Positions 16,671 through 24,999 of a DNA stretch of 64,000 nucleotides are shown here, in pieces. Each line of letters begins with the position of its first letter. The stretch's first letter is position 1. The stretch covers positions 1,116,001 through 1,180,000 of the forward strand of contig NZ_JACJFN010000001.1 in NCBI RefSeq assembly GCF_014164785.1. The letters run 5' to 3'. Below the pieces are notes generated by a model that saw only the letters and a list, made by a program, of their open reading frames with translations, was not told the DNA's origin and searched no databases. The stretch is from Aquipseudomonas guryensis (lineage in GTDB: Bacteria; Pseudomonadota; Gammaproteobacteria; Pseudomonadales; Pseudomonadaceae). The translations under genes were made by a program, and so were the position numbers.

Positions 16671-18260
16671 ATGAGTGCAGTGATCGACCACGGTCATGCC
16701 GGACATGACCATCACCACGGCCCGGCCAAGGGCCTGATGCGCTGGGTGCTGACCACCAACCACAAAGACATCGGCACCATGTACCTGTGGTTCAGTTTCG
16801 CCATGTTCCTGCTGGGTGGCAGCATGGCCATGGTGATTCGTGCCGAGCTGTTCCAGCCGGGCCTGCAGATCGTGCAGCCCGAGTTCTTCAACCAGATGAC
16901 CACCATGCACGGCCTGATCATGGTCTTCGGCGCGGTGATGCCGGCGTTCGTCGGCCTGGCCAACTGGATGATCCCGCTGATGGTCGGCGCGCCGGACATG
17001 GCACTGCCGCGGATGAACAACTTCAGCTTCTGGCTGCTGCCGGCGGCCTTCGGCATGCTGGTCAGCACCCTGTTCAGCGAAGGCGGCGGGCCCAACTTCG
17101 GCTGGACCTTCTACGCGCCGCTGTCGACCACCTACGCGCCGGAGTCGGTGACCTTCTTCATCTTCGCCGTACACCTGATGGGTATCAGTTCGATCATGGG
17201 CGCGATCAACGTGATCGCCACCATCCTCAACTTGCGTGCCCCTGGCATGACCCTGATGAAGATGCCGCTGTTCGTCTGGACCTGGCTGATCACCGCCTTC
17301 CTGCTGATCGCGGTGATGCCGGTGCTGGCCGGTGTGGTGACCATGATGCTGATGGACATCCACTTCGGCACCAGCTTCTTCAGCGCGGCTGGTGGCGGCG
17401 ACCCGGTGCTGTTCCAGCACGTGTTCTGGTTCTTCGGCCACCCCGAGGTGTACATCATGATCCTGCCGGCCTTCGGCGCGGTCAGTGCAATCATCCCGGC
17501 CTTCGCGCGCAAGCCGCTGTTCGGCTACACCTCGATGGTCTACGCGACCGCCTCGATCGCCTTCCTGTCGTTCATCGTCTGGGCGCACCACATGTTCACC
17601 GTGGGCATCCCGCTCACCGGCGAACTGTTCTTCATGTACGCCACCATGCTGATCGCCGTACCGACCGGGGTGAAGGTGTTCAACTGGGCAAGCACCATGT
17701 GGCAGGGGTCGATGACCTTCGAGACGCCGATGCTGTTCTCCGTGGCCTTCGTCATCCTGTTCACCATCGGCGGCTTCTCCGGACTGATGCTGGCCATCGC
17801 CCCGGCGGACTTCCAGTACCACGACACCTACTTCGTGGTGGCGCACTTCCACTACGTGCTGGTGCCCGGTGCGATCTTCGGCATCTTCGCCTCCGCCTAC
17901 TACTGGCTGCCCAAGTGGACCGGGCACATGTACGACGAGACCCTCGGCAAGCTGCACTTCTGGATGAGCTTCATCGGCATGAACTTGGCGTTCTTCCCGA
18001 TGCACTTCGTCGGCCTGGCCGGCATGCCGCGGCGGATTCCCGACTACAACCTGCAGTTCGCCGACTTCAACATGCTCTCGTCGGTCGGCGCCTTCATGTT
18101 CGGTGCCACCCAGTTCCTTTTCCTGTTCATCGTCATCAAGTGCATCCGTGGCGGCAAGCCAGCCCCGGCCAAGCCCTGGGATGGCGCCGAAGGGCTGGAG
18201 TGGACGGTGCCGTCACCGGCGCCCTACCACACCTTCACCACCCCGCCGGAAGTGAAGTAG
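16671..18260 (+). CDS. coxA: Cytochrome c oxidase subunit I (aa3 type)
   Basis: 529 residues with about 12 transmembrane helices. Haem-copper oxidase catalytic subunit: MHGLIMVFGAVMP contains a low-spin haem ligand, WFFGHPEVYI has the CuB His, the Tyr of the His-Tyr cofactor and the D-channel Glu typical of type A1 oxidases, WAHHMFTVG carries two more CuB ligands, and VAHFHYVLV carries the haem a3 / haem a ligands. It reduces O2 to water while pumping protons. The N-terminus carries a short His-rich stretch (DHGHAGHDHHHG). Four bp after coxB. Confidence 0.98.
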   Translation: MSAVIDHGHAGHDHHHGPAKGLMRWVLTTNHKDIGTMYLWFSFAMFLLGGSMAMVIRAELFQPGLQIVQPEFFNQMTTMHGLIMVFGAVMPAFVGLANWMIPLMVGAPDMALPRMNNFSFWLLPAAFGMLVSTLFSEGGGPNFGWTFYAPLSTTYAPESVTFFIFAVHLMGISSIMGAINVIATILNLRAPGMTLMKMPLFVWTWLITAFLLIAVMPVLAGVVTMMLMDIHFGTSFFSAAGGGDPVLFQHVFWFFGHPEVYIMILPAFGAVSAIIPAFARKPLFGYTSMVYATASIAFLSFIVWAHHMFTVGIPLTGELFFMYATMLIAVPTGVKVFNWASTMWQGSMTFETPMLFSVAFVILFTIGGFSGLMLAIAPADFQYHDTYFVVAHFHYVLVPGAIFGIFASAYYWLPKWTGHMYDETLGKLHFWMSFIGMNLAFFPMHFVGLAGMPRRIPDYNLQFADFNMLSSVGAFMFGATQFLFLFIVIKCIRGGKPAPAKPWDGAEGLEWTVPSPAPYHTFTTPPEVK

Positions 18261-18270
18261 GAGCGGCATC

Positions 18271-18837
18271 GTGAGCGAGGTCATCGGCACCCGTCGTCTG
18301 GTCGTGCAGCTGCTGCTGGTGGTGGTGGCGATGTTCTGTTTCGGCGTCTTCGTCCTGCCGCCGCTGTATGACGCGATGTGCCAGGCCTTTGGCATCAATG
18401 GCAAGACCGCCGGGGCCTATGACGGCGCGCAGACGGTGGACGAGGCGCGCCAGGTGCGCGTGCAGTTCCTCGCCACCAATGCCGCCGGCATGGTCTGGGA
18501 GTTCAAGGCGCAGAGCGACGAGCTGGAAGTGCATCCGGGCTCCAGCAACCAGATGCTGTTCGTCGCCTACAACCCCAGCGACAAGCCGATGACCGCCCAG
18601 GCCATACCCAGCGTGTCGCCGTCCAAGGCGGCGGCGTACTTCCACAAGACCGAGTGCTTCTGTTTCACCCAGCAGGTGCTGCAGCCGGGCGAGCGCATCG
18701 AGATGCCGGTGCGCTTTATCGTCGACCGCGATCTGCCCGCCGATGTGAAACACCTGACCCTGGCCTACACCCTGTTCGATATCACTGCGCGTAAACCGCC
18801 TGTCGCCCAGGCGACCCTTACCCAGTCGGCTCCATAA
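18271..18837 (+). CDS. ctaG: Cytochrome c oxidase assembly protein CtaG/Cox11
   Basis: 188 residues with a GTG start behind AGGAGC. One N-terminal transmembrane helix, then a periplasmic Ig-like domain. The copper motif is ECFCFTQQ (CxC; about residues 130-132) within KTECFCFTQQVLQPGERIEMPVRF, diagnostic of Cox11. It inserts copper into the CuB site of subunit I. Encoded between coxA and coxC, the usual pseudomonad order. Confidence 0.96.
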   Translation: MSEVIGTRRLVVQLLLVVVAMFCFGVFVLPPLYDAMCQAFGINGKTAGAYDGAQTVDEARQVRVQFLATNAAGMVWEFKAQSDELEVHPGSSNQMLFVAYNPSDKPMTAQAIPSVSPSKAAAYFHKTECFCFTQQVLQPGERIEMPVRFIVDRDLPADVKHLTLAYTLFDITARKPPVAQATLTQSAP

Positions 18838-18848
18838 GGAGAACAACA

Positions 18849-19736
18849 ATGTCGAGTCACGAGCAGTACTACGTTCCCGCCCAGAGCAAGTGGCCGATCA
18901 TCGCCACCCTCGGCATGCTGTTGACCGTCTACGGTCTCGGCACCTGGTTCAACGACCTCAAGGCCGAGCGCGCCGAGTCCAACGGCCCGCTGATCTTCTT
19001 CGTCGGCGGCCTGTTCCTCGCCTACATGCTGTTCGGCTGGTTCGGCGCGGTGATCAAGGAAAGCCGCGGCGGCCTGTACAGCCCGCAGATGGATCGCTCG
19101 TTCCGCTGGGGCATGAGCTGGTTCATCTTCTCCGAGGTGATGTTCTTTGCTGCCTTCTTCGGTGCGCTGTTCTACATCCGCACCTGGGCCGGTCCCTGGC
19201 TCGGTGGCGAGGGTGACAAGGGCATCAGCAACATGCTCTGGGAAGGCTTCCAGTACAGCTGGCCGGCGCTGAGCAACCCGGATCCCAAGCTGTTCCCGCC
19301 GCCGAGCGCGGTGATTGATCCCTGGCACCTGCCTTTGATCAACACCATCCTGCTGGTGACCTCCAGTTTCACCGTGACCTTCGCCCACCACGCGCTGAAG
19401 AAGAACAAGCGGGGCCCGCTCAAGGCCTGGCTGGCGCTGACCATTCTGCTGGGGGCGGCGTTCCTGGTGCTGCAGGTCGAGGAATACATCGAGGCCTACA
19501 CCGAACTGGGCCTGACCCTCGGCTCGGGCATCTACGGCGCGACCTTCTTCATGCTCACCGGTTTCCACGGTGCCCACGTAACCCTGGGGGCGATCATCCT
19601 CACCGTGATGCTGGTGCGGGTGCTCAAGGGCCACTTCGATGGTGACAAGCACTTCGGCTTCGAGGCGGCCAGCTGGTACTGGCACTTCGTCGACGTGGTC
19701 TGGCTGGGGCTGTTTATCTTCGTTTACGTGCTTTGA
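18849..19736 (+). CDS. coxC: Cytochrome c oxidase subunit III
   Basis: 295 residues, seven predicted helices. Family motifs include FRWGMSWFIFSEVMFFAAFFGALFY, FHGAHVTLG and ASWYWHFVDVVWLGLFI, the last containing the subunit III signature WHFVDVVW. Subunit III stabilises the active site and proton uptake of the aa3 oxidase. Strong Shine-Dalgarno (AAGGAGAAC). A minus-strand DUF2909 gene follows, interrupting the run of plus-strand operon genes. Confidence 0.97.
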   Translation: MSSHEQYYVPAQSKWPIIATLGMLLTVYGLGTWFNDLKAERAESNGPLIFFVGGLFLAYMLFGWFGAVIKESRGGLYSPQMDRSFRWGMSWFIFSEVMFFAAFFGALFYIRTWAGPWLGGEGDKGISNMLWEGFQYSWPALSNPDPKLFPPPSAVIDPWHLPLINTILLVTSSFTVTFAHHALKKNKRGPLKAWLALTILLGAAFLVLQVEEYIEAYTELGLTLGSGIYGATFFMLTGFHGAHVTLGAIILTVMLVRVLKGHFDGDKHFGFEAASWYWHFVDVVWLGLFIFVYVL

Positions 19737-19771
19737 TCGACCTGGCTGGCGGCAGGTGTTGCAGCCTGCCG

Positions 19772-19975
19772 CTACCAGGTGACATGACTGACCAGTTGGC
19801 CGCTGTAGAAACCCCAGGCGATCAGCGCCACGGTCAGTGCCGTGAGAATCACCCGAACGCTCAGCGAATTGACCACTCGCGAGCCGTGGCCCTCGTCCTT
19901 GACCAGGAAGAACAGGCCGCTGAACAGGCTGACCAGGGTGGCCAGCAGCAAGAGGATGATCGCGGCCTTGAGCAT
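19772..19975 (-). CDS. DUF2909 twin-transmembrane small protein
   Basis: 67 residues: MLKAAIILLLLATLVSLFSG, a loop VKDEGHGSRVVNSLSVR, then VILTALTVALIAWGFYSGQL. This two-helix hairpin is the DUF2909/twin transmembrane protein pattern. GGAG precedes the ATG at 19975. It lies on the opposite strand between coxC and surf1, a placement also seen (from memory, PA0109) in P. aeruginosa. The conserved position among cox assembly genes suggests a link to the oxidase, but no function is known. Longer in-frame extensions upstream run antisense to surf1 and are not credible. Confidence 0.85.
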   Translation of the reverse strand: MLKAAIILLLLATLVSLFSGLFFLVKDEGHGSRVVNSLSVRVILTALTVALIAWGFYSGQLVSHVTW

Positions 19976-20047
19976 GCGTGACTCCGGGGGATGGGGAATG
20001 TGCAGTTGCAGTATAGCCAGACGCGCAGCGGGTTTCGGGAGTCGCCG

Positions 20048-20791
20048 GTGAGCGCCTTTCGCCCCGGCATTCTGCCCAGTGTGGTGGTGGCCCTGTTGCT
20101 GCCGCTGCTGGTGACGCTTGGCTTCTGGCAGCTGGCCCGCGCCGAGGAGAAGCGTGCCCTGCTGGCCAGTCACGAAACCCGGCAGAACGCGGCACCGATC
20201 AGCCTGAACCAACTTGAGCAACAGCGTGATCCGGCGCACACCCGCATCCGCCTGCAAGGGCAGTTCGACGAGCGCCACAGCCTGCTGCTCGACAACCGCC
20301 AGCGCAACGGCCAGGTCGGCGTCGAGTTGCTGCAACCCTTCTATGACCAACCCAGTGGCCTGTGGCTGCTGGTCAACCGTGGCTGGCTGCCCTGGCCGGA
20401 TCGGCGTACCCCGCCGCAATTCACCACCCCGCAACAACCGCTGGAGCTGGTGGCGCAGGTTTATGTGCCGCCGGGCGCCAGCTTTCAGTTGCAGGGCGAT
20501 GTGGCGGACAAGAGTTGGCCCCGGCTGATCACCCTGGTCGAGCCGCAGCGCCTTTGGCAGCAACTGGGTCGTGGCGGCCTGGCCTATGAAGTGCGGCTCG
20601 AACCGGGCCCGGCCAGCTACCTGGCAGAGTGGCCGGTGGTGGCCATGAGCCCGGACAAACATACCGGCTACGCCGTGCAGTGGTTCGCCCTGGCGGCGGC
20701 CCTGTGTGGCCTTTACCTCTATTTCGGATGGCGCAATGCGCGGGAGCAGCACGATGAGCACAACCATGAATCCCCCCAACAGCATTCCTGA
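20048..20791 (+). CDS. SURF1-family oxidase assembly protein
   Basis: 247 residues from the GTG at 20048 (VSAFRPGILP), six bases after CGGGAG; the frame is open to an ATG at 19991 but that extension is not hydrophobic. Two terminal transmembrane helices flank a periplasmic domain: LGFWQLARAEEKRALL at the N-terminal side, then LLLDNRQRNGQVGVELLQPF, LLVNRGWLPW, and GYAVQWFALAAALCGLYLYFGWR. SURF1 proteins assist haem a insertion into subunit I. The end overlaps the next gene by 38 bp. Confidence 0.93.
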   Translation: MSAFRPGILPSVVVALLLPLLVTLGFWQLARAEEKRALLASHETRQNAAPISLNQLEQQRDPAHTRIRLQGQFDERHSLLLDNRQRNGQVGVELLQPFYDQPSGLWLLVNRGWLPWPDRRTPPQFTTPQQPLELVAQVYVPPGASFQLQGDVADKSWPRLITLVEPQRLWQQLGRGGLAYEVRLEPGPASYLAEWPVVAMSPDKHTGYAVQWFALAAALCGLYLYFGWRNAREQHDEHNHESPQQHS

Positions 20792-21347
20792 GGTCGCCGT
20801 GCCGCGCCTGCGTGGCCGCCTGCAGCTGATCCTGCTGCTGCTGGTGGCGATCGGCCCGATGGTCCTCGCCACCGCCATGTACCAGTGGCGTTTCTGGGTG
20901 CCGGATGCGCGCAACTACCATGGCGAGCTGATCGGCAACGGCCAGAGCCTGGCCGACCTCGGGGTTAGCGGCGCCGCCCAGGCACGCTGGCAAATTCTGG
21001 TCACCGCGCCGCAGCAGTGCGCAGAGGATTGCCGTCAGCTGGTCTACACCGCTCGGCAGATCCAGATAGGCCTCAATCGCGATGCCACCCGCGCCAGCCA
21101 TGGCCTGGCCGTCAGCAGCCCATTGCCGGCCGATTACGACGCCCAGCTGCAGCGCGAGTACCCGCAGCTGGGGCGCTATGAGCTGGCGCTACCGGCCTAT
21201 GAGAAGACCGCCAAAGGTGCCAGCGGCGCGCAGCTTTGGCTGGTCGATCCGCACGGCAACCTGGTATTGCGCTACGACGCGAAGGCCAAGGGCAAGGCCA
21301 TCCTCAATGACCTGCGGCTGCTCCTTAAGCTGTCGCAAATAGGTTGA
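20754..21347 (+). CDS. Membrane-anchored SCO/thioredoxin-like protein in the cox operon
   Basis: 197 residues; the start at 20754 has GGGAG upstream and overlaps the surf1 end. One transmembrane helix (LQLILLLLVAIGPMVLATAMY), then a soluble domain with WQILVTAPQQCAEDC (Cys89-x3-Cys93), an alpha-helical stretch, and LWLVDPHGNLVLRYDAKAKGKAILNDLRLLLK with His167. The arrangement (strand, CxxxC, helix, then VDxxGNLV with His) parallels the genuine SCO protein encoded at 23.4 kb (CPDIC, then VDHSGNLVI). I infer a divergent copper/thiol chaperone for the oxidase. The position matches PA0111 from memory; it is usually annotated hypothetical. Confidence 0.85.
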   Translation: MSTTMNPPNSIPEVAVPRLRGRLQLILLLLVAIGPMVLATAMYQWRFWVPDARNYHGELIGNGQSLADLGVSGAAQARWQILVTAPQQCAEDCRQLVYTARQIQIGLNRDATRASHGLAVSSPLPADYDAQLQREYPQLGRYELALPAYEKTAKGASGAQLWLVDPHGNLVLRYDAKAKGKAILNDLRLLLKLSQIG

Positions 21348-21390
21348 AGCCCACGTCATGCCCACATAACAACAAAAATGAGGCCCCTGG

Positions 21391-22446
21391 ATGACTGAAC
21401 GCACAACCCGCCCCGGCTACCGCCTGGCCCTGTTCGCCACCCTGTTGGCAGTGGTGGTAATCCTGCTCGGCGCCTATACCCGCCTGACCCACGCCGGTCT
21501 CGGCTGCCCGGACTGGCCGGGCTGCTACGGCTTTATCGGTGTGCCGATGAGCGAGCACAAACAGGCGCTGGCCGAAGCACGCTTTCCCGAGGCACCGGTA
21601 GAGGTGGCCAAGGGCTGGTACGAAATGATCCATCGCTATTTTGCCGGCGCGCTGGGTCTGGTGATTCTCGGCCTGGCGGTGCAGGCCCTGCGCCGCCGCG
21701 TCGAGCCTGGCCAACCGCTCAAGCTGCCGCTGTTGCTGCTCGGCGTGGTGATTGCCCAGGCTGCCTTCGGCATGTGGACCGTGACCCTCAAGCTGTGGCC
21801 GCAGGTGGTCACCGCGCACCTGCTGGGCGGTTTCACCACCCTTTCGCTGCTCTTTCTCCTCACTCTGCGCCTGTCGGGTGCGCTACCGGTGCTGGCGCAG
21901 ATTTCCCGGCGCTTGCGGGTGCTGGCGGGCGTGGCCCTGGTTCTGGTCATCGGGCAGATCGCTCTGGGTGGCTGGGTCAGCTCCAACTACGCGGCAGTGG
22001 CCTGTGTCGACCTGCCCACCTGCCATGGCGAATGGCTGCCGGCAATGGACTTCGCCAACGGCTTCCACCTGACCCAGCACATCGGCCCCAACTACCTCGG
22101 TGGCCAGCTCGACAGCGATGCGCGCACCGCCATTCACATGAGCCACCGCATCGGCGCCCTGCTGGTCAGCCTGGTGCTGCTGGTTCTGGCCTGGCGCTTG
22201 CGGGCTGCCGGCCAGGGCCGGCTGGCTGCCTTGCTGCTGTTGGCCCTGACCGCGCAGATCAGCCTGGGCATCAGCAATGTGTTGCTGCATCTGCCGCTGG
22301 CCGTCGCGGTCGCGCACAACGGCGGCGGCGCCGCCCTGCTGCTGGTGCTGGTGCTGATCAACTACCGCTTGCGTAGCGTTGCCGTAGCCGCTCGCCAATC
22401 CGCCGCCGTGCCGGCTGCTGCCGGTCTGGCTCAGGTCGGTAAATAA
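21391..22446 (+). CDS. ctaA: Heme A synthase (COX15/CtaA)
   Basis: 351 residues with about eight transmembrane helices in two four-helix bundles. Family motifs: GAYTRLTHAGLGCPDWPGCYG, MIHRYFAGALGL, VTAHLLGGFTTLSLLF, GGWVSSNYAAVACVDLPTCHGEW, and HMSHRIGALLV; the His residues in these helices are haem ligands. Converts haem O to haem A for the aa3 oxidase. The ATG at 21391 is just downstream of a GAGGC sequence. Acts after CyoE, encoded next. Confidence 0.96.
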   Translation: MTERTTRPGYRLALFATLLAVVVILLGAYTRLTHAGLGCPDWPGCYGFIGVPMSEHKQALAEARFPEAPVEVAKGWYEMIHRYFAGALGLVILGLAVQALRRRVEPGQPLKLPLLLLGVVIAQAAFGMWTVTLKLWPQVVTAHLLGGFTTLSLLFLLTLRLSGALPVLAQISRRLRVLAGVALVLVIGQIALGGWVSSNYAAVACVDLPTCHGEWLPAMDFANGFHLTQHIGPNYLGGQLDSDARTAIHMSHRIGALLVSLVLLVLAWRLRAAGQGRLAALLLLALTAQISLGISNVLLHLPLAVAVAHNGGGAALLLVLVLINYRLRSVAVAARQSAAVPAAAGLAQVGK

Positions 22447-22464
22447 TCACAAGGAGAGACCCCC

Positions 22465-23364
22465 ATGGCTACTCTGCTGCAAACCCGCCAGGAGAACGCC
22501 AGCTGGCGCGACTACCTGGAACTGACCAAGCCGCGTGTGGTGCTGCTGATGCTGATCACCTCCTTGGTTGGCATGTTCCTCGCCACCCGCGCCGGGGTCG
22601 CCTGGCCGGTGCTGGTGTTCGGCAACCTGGGCATCGGTCTGTGTGCCGGCGCGGCGGCGGCGGTCAACCATGTGGTCGACCGGCGGATCGACTCGATCAT
22701 GGCGCGCACGCACAAGCGTCCGGTCACCGCCGGGCGCCTGTCGCCGGTTGCGGCGCTGGGCTTTGCCCTGCTGCTGGCGGTGGCGGGCATGGCCCTGCTG
22801 CTGACCTTCACCAACGAGCTGGCCGCCTGGCTGACCCTGGCCTCGTTGCTCGGTTATGCGGTGCTCTACACCGGCTTCCTCAAGCGCGCCACGCCGCAGA
22901 ACATCGTCATCGGCGGCCTGGCCGGCGCCGCGCCGCCGCTGCTCGGCTGGGTCGCGGTCACCGGGCATATCAGTGCCGAGCCGCTGCTGCTGGTGCTGAT
23001 CATCTTCGCCTGGACGCCGCCGCACTTCTGGGCCCTGGCCATCCACCGCAAGGAGGAATACGCCAAGGCCGACATCCCCATGCTGCCGGTGACCCATGGC
23101 GAGCACTACACCAAGGTGCACATCCTGCTGTACACCGCGGTGATGATCGCCGTGACCCTGCTGCCCTATGCCATCCACATGAGCGGGCTGCTCTACCTCG
23201 CCTGCGCCGTGGTGCTCGGCGGGCGCTTTATGTTCTGGGCCGTGGTGCTGTACCGTGACAGCCGACCGCACGCGGCGATCAGCACCTTCAAGTACAGTAT
23301 CTGGTACCTGTTCCTACTGTTTATCGCCCTCCTCGCCGACCACTACCTGTTGCTGAATCTATGA
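22465..23364 (+). CDS. cyoE: Protoheme IX farnesyltransferase (heme O synthase)
   Basis: 299 residues, UbiA-superfamily prenyltransferase with seven to nine helices. The first Asp-rich motif is NHVVDRRIDSIMARTHKRP (NxxxDxxxD); the second region is near YTGFLKRATPQNIVIGGLAGAAPPLLGW. It farnesylates haem B to haem O, which CtaA converts to haem A. Shine-Dalgarno AAGGAGA nine bases before the ATG. The stop overlaps the sco start (ATGA). Could equally be called ctaB. Confidence 0.96.
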   Translation: MATLLQTRQENASWRDYLELTKPRVVLLMLITSLVGMFLATRAGVAWPVLVFGNLGIGLCAGAAAAVNHVVDRRIDSIMARTHKRPVTAGRLSPVAALGFALLLAVAGMALLLTFTNELAAWLTLASLLGYAVLYTGFLKRATPQNIVIGGLAGAAPPLLGWVAVTGHISAEPLLLVLIIFAWTPPHFWALAIHRKEEYAKADIPMLPVTHGEHYTKVHILLYTAVMIAVTLLPYAIHMSGLLYLACAVVLGGRFMFWAVVLYRDSRPHAAISTFKYSIWYLFLLFIALLADHYLLLNL

Positions 23365-23996
23365 CCCGAACGCAGAAAACCCTGTTTGTCCTCGTCGCCG
23401 CTGTTGCCCTGGTGCTCGGCCTTACCGTCAACAAGGTGCTCAACAGCAAGGGCGACGGCACCGACAAGGTGGCCTTGCTCGACGCCGGCATCGTCCTGTT
23501 GCCGCAGAGCCGCAGCCTGCCGGGCCTGTCGCTGACCAACCAGGATGGCCAGGCGCAGGCCGTGGACCAGCTCAAGGGCCAGTGGAGCCTGCTGTTCTTC
23601 GGCTACACCTTCTGCCCGGATATCTGCCCGGCCACCCTGGCCCAGCTGCGCCAGCTCAAGGGCATGCTGCCGGCCGAGACCCAGGCCCAGCTGCGCGTGG
23701 TGCTGGTGACGGTCGACCCGCAGCGCGACAACCCCGAGCAGCTGAAGAAATACCTCGGCTTCTTCGACCCGGCCTTCATGGGCCTGACCGGTGCCCAGGA
23801 GGATCTGCAAAAGCTGGCCGGCGCGGTGAGCATTCCCTATATCCCGGCCGATACCAGCAAGGAAAACTACACCGTCGACCACAGCGGCAACCTGGTGATC
23901 ATCGGCCCGGATGGCACCCAGCGCGGCTTTATCCGCGCACCGCTGAACAACGACAAGCTGGCGGCGCAGTTGCCGGGCCTGCTCGGCGCGAAATAG
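23361..23996 (+). CDS. SCO1/SenC copper chaperone
   Basis: 211 residues. N-terminal transmembrane anchor (LFVLVAAVALVLGL), then a thioredoxin-fold domain with the copper site FGYTFCPDICPATL (Cys85, Cys89) and His174 in VDHSGNLVI. Delivers copper to, or reduces, the CuA site of CoxB. Translationally coupled to cyoE by ATGA and the last gene of the cox run; a REP palindrome and a bidirectional terminator follow. Confidence 0.95.
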   Translation: MTRTQKTLFVLVAAVALVLGLTVNKVLNSKGDGTDKVALLDAGIVLLPQSRSLPGLSLTNQDGQAQAVDQLKGQWSLLFFGYTFCPDICPATLAQLRQLKGMLPAETQAQLRVVLVTVDPQRDNPEQLKKYLGFFDPAFMGLTGAQEDLQKLAGAVSIPYIPADTSKENYTVDHSGNLVIIGPDGTQRGFIRAPLNNDKLAAQLPGLLGAK

Positions 23997-23998
23997 CC

Positions 23999-24057
23999 GT
24001 AGCCCGGATGCAATCCGCGGCACTGGCGGCTCCTTTCCCGGATTGCATCCGGGCTAC
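23999..24057. repeat. REP-like inverted repeat
   Basis: GTAGCCCGGATGCAATCCG and its exact reverse complement (24039-24057) flank a spacer of about 21 bp. This is a common bacterial REP/BIME doublet in intergenic DNA. It lies just after sco, before the terminator shared with metQ. Confidence 0.85.
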
Positions 24058-24072
24058 GAAAACCCAAGCAAG

Positions 24073-24100
24073 AAAAAGCCCGCTAATGAGCGGGCTTTTT
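24073..24100. terminator. Bidirectional terminator between sco and metQ
   Basis: Perfect stem AAAAAGCCCGCT-AATG-AGCGGGCTTTTT; T-runs on both strands. Ends the cox operon rightward and metNIQ leftward. Confidence 0.92.
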
Positions 24101-24120
24101 GTTGGACGGGGGTCAGGCAA

Positions 24121-24903
24121 TCAGAACGCCGGCACTACCGCGCCTTTGTATTTGTCGTTGATGAAGGCTTTGACTTCGGCGCTGTGCAGCGCCTTGGCCA
24201 GCTTCTGCAGGGCCGCGTCGTTCTTGCTGGCTTCACGCACCACCAGGATGTTGACGTAAGGCGAGTCGCTGCCTTCGATCACCAGGGCATCCTTGGTCGG
24301 GTTGAGGCCGGCTTCCAGGGCGTAGTTGGTGTTGATCAGCGCCAGGTCGACCTGGGCCAGTACACGCGGCAGGGTGGCCGCTTCCAGCTCACGCACCTTG
24401 ATTGCCTTGGGGTTCTCGGCGATGTCCTTGACGGTGGCGGTGATGCCGGCGCCGTCTTTCAGCTTGATCACGCCGGCCTTCTGCAGCAGCAGCAGGGCAC
24501 GGCCGCCGTTGGTGGCGTCGTTGGGGATCACCACCTGGGCGCCCTGCGGCAGCTCGGCGAGGGTCTTGATCTTGCTCGAGTAGGCGCCGAAAGGTTCGAC
24601 GTGTACGCCGGCGATGCTCACCAGCTGGGTGCCGCGCGAGGCGTTGAATTCATCCAGATACGGCTGGTGCTGGAAAAAGTTGGCGTCCAGGCGCTCTTCG
24701 GCCACTTGCACGTTCGGCTGCACGTAGTCGGTGAATACTTTCACCTGCAGGTCGATGCCGTCCTTGGCCAGGGCCGGTTTGACGAACTCGAGGATCTCCG
24801 CGTGTGGCACGGCGGTGGCGGCGACACGGATGGTGTCGGCGGCCTGAGTGGCAGCGCTGGTCAGGGCGGCCGCGGCGGCCAGGGCAGTCAGCAGTTTTTT
24901 CAT
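24121..24903 (-). CDS. metQ: Methionine ABC transporter substrate-binding protein
   Basis: 260 residues, NlpA/MetQ family. Cleavable signal MKKLLTALAAAAALTSAATQA followed by DTIRVAATAVPHAEILEFVKPALAKDGIDLQVKVFTDYVQPN; later NFFQHQPYLDEFN and PNDATNGGRALLLLQ are characteristic. The signal peptide has no lipobox Cys, so the protein should be soluble in the periplasm rather than a lipoprotein as in E. coli. Delivers D/L-methionine to MetNI. Third gene of metNIQ, with a 96-bp gap after metI and its own AAGGAG. Confidence 0.94.
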   Translation of the reverse strand: MKKLLTALAAAAALTSAATQAADTIRVAATAVPHAEILEFVKPALAKDGIDLQVKVFTDYVQPNVQVAEERLDANFFQHQPYLDEFNASRGTQLVSIAGVHVEPFGAYSSKIKTLAELPQGAQVVIPNDATNGGRALLLLQKAGVIKLKDGAGITATVKDIAENPKAIKVRELEAATLPRVLAQVDLALINTNYALEAGLNPTKDALVIEGSDSPYVNILVVREASKNDAALQKLAKALHSAEVKAFINDKYKGAVVPAF

Positions 24904-24999
24904 GGTGCAACTCCTTGTGGGATTGGGCGCAGGGTCCCGTGGGTAACGGGTCGCCCGCTGTTCTGGTGGTGAATTCGGTTGGTTACTTGCGCGAGCTTT

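Noticed and set aside
23997..24120. Apparent synteny break between sco and metQ compared with P. aeruginosa PAO1, coinciding with a REP palindrome.
   Set aside because: From memory P. putida has the same order as this window, so this is probably the ancestral arrangement and PAO1 the rearranged one.
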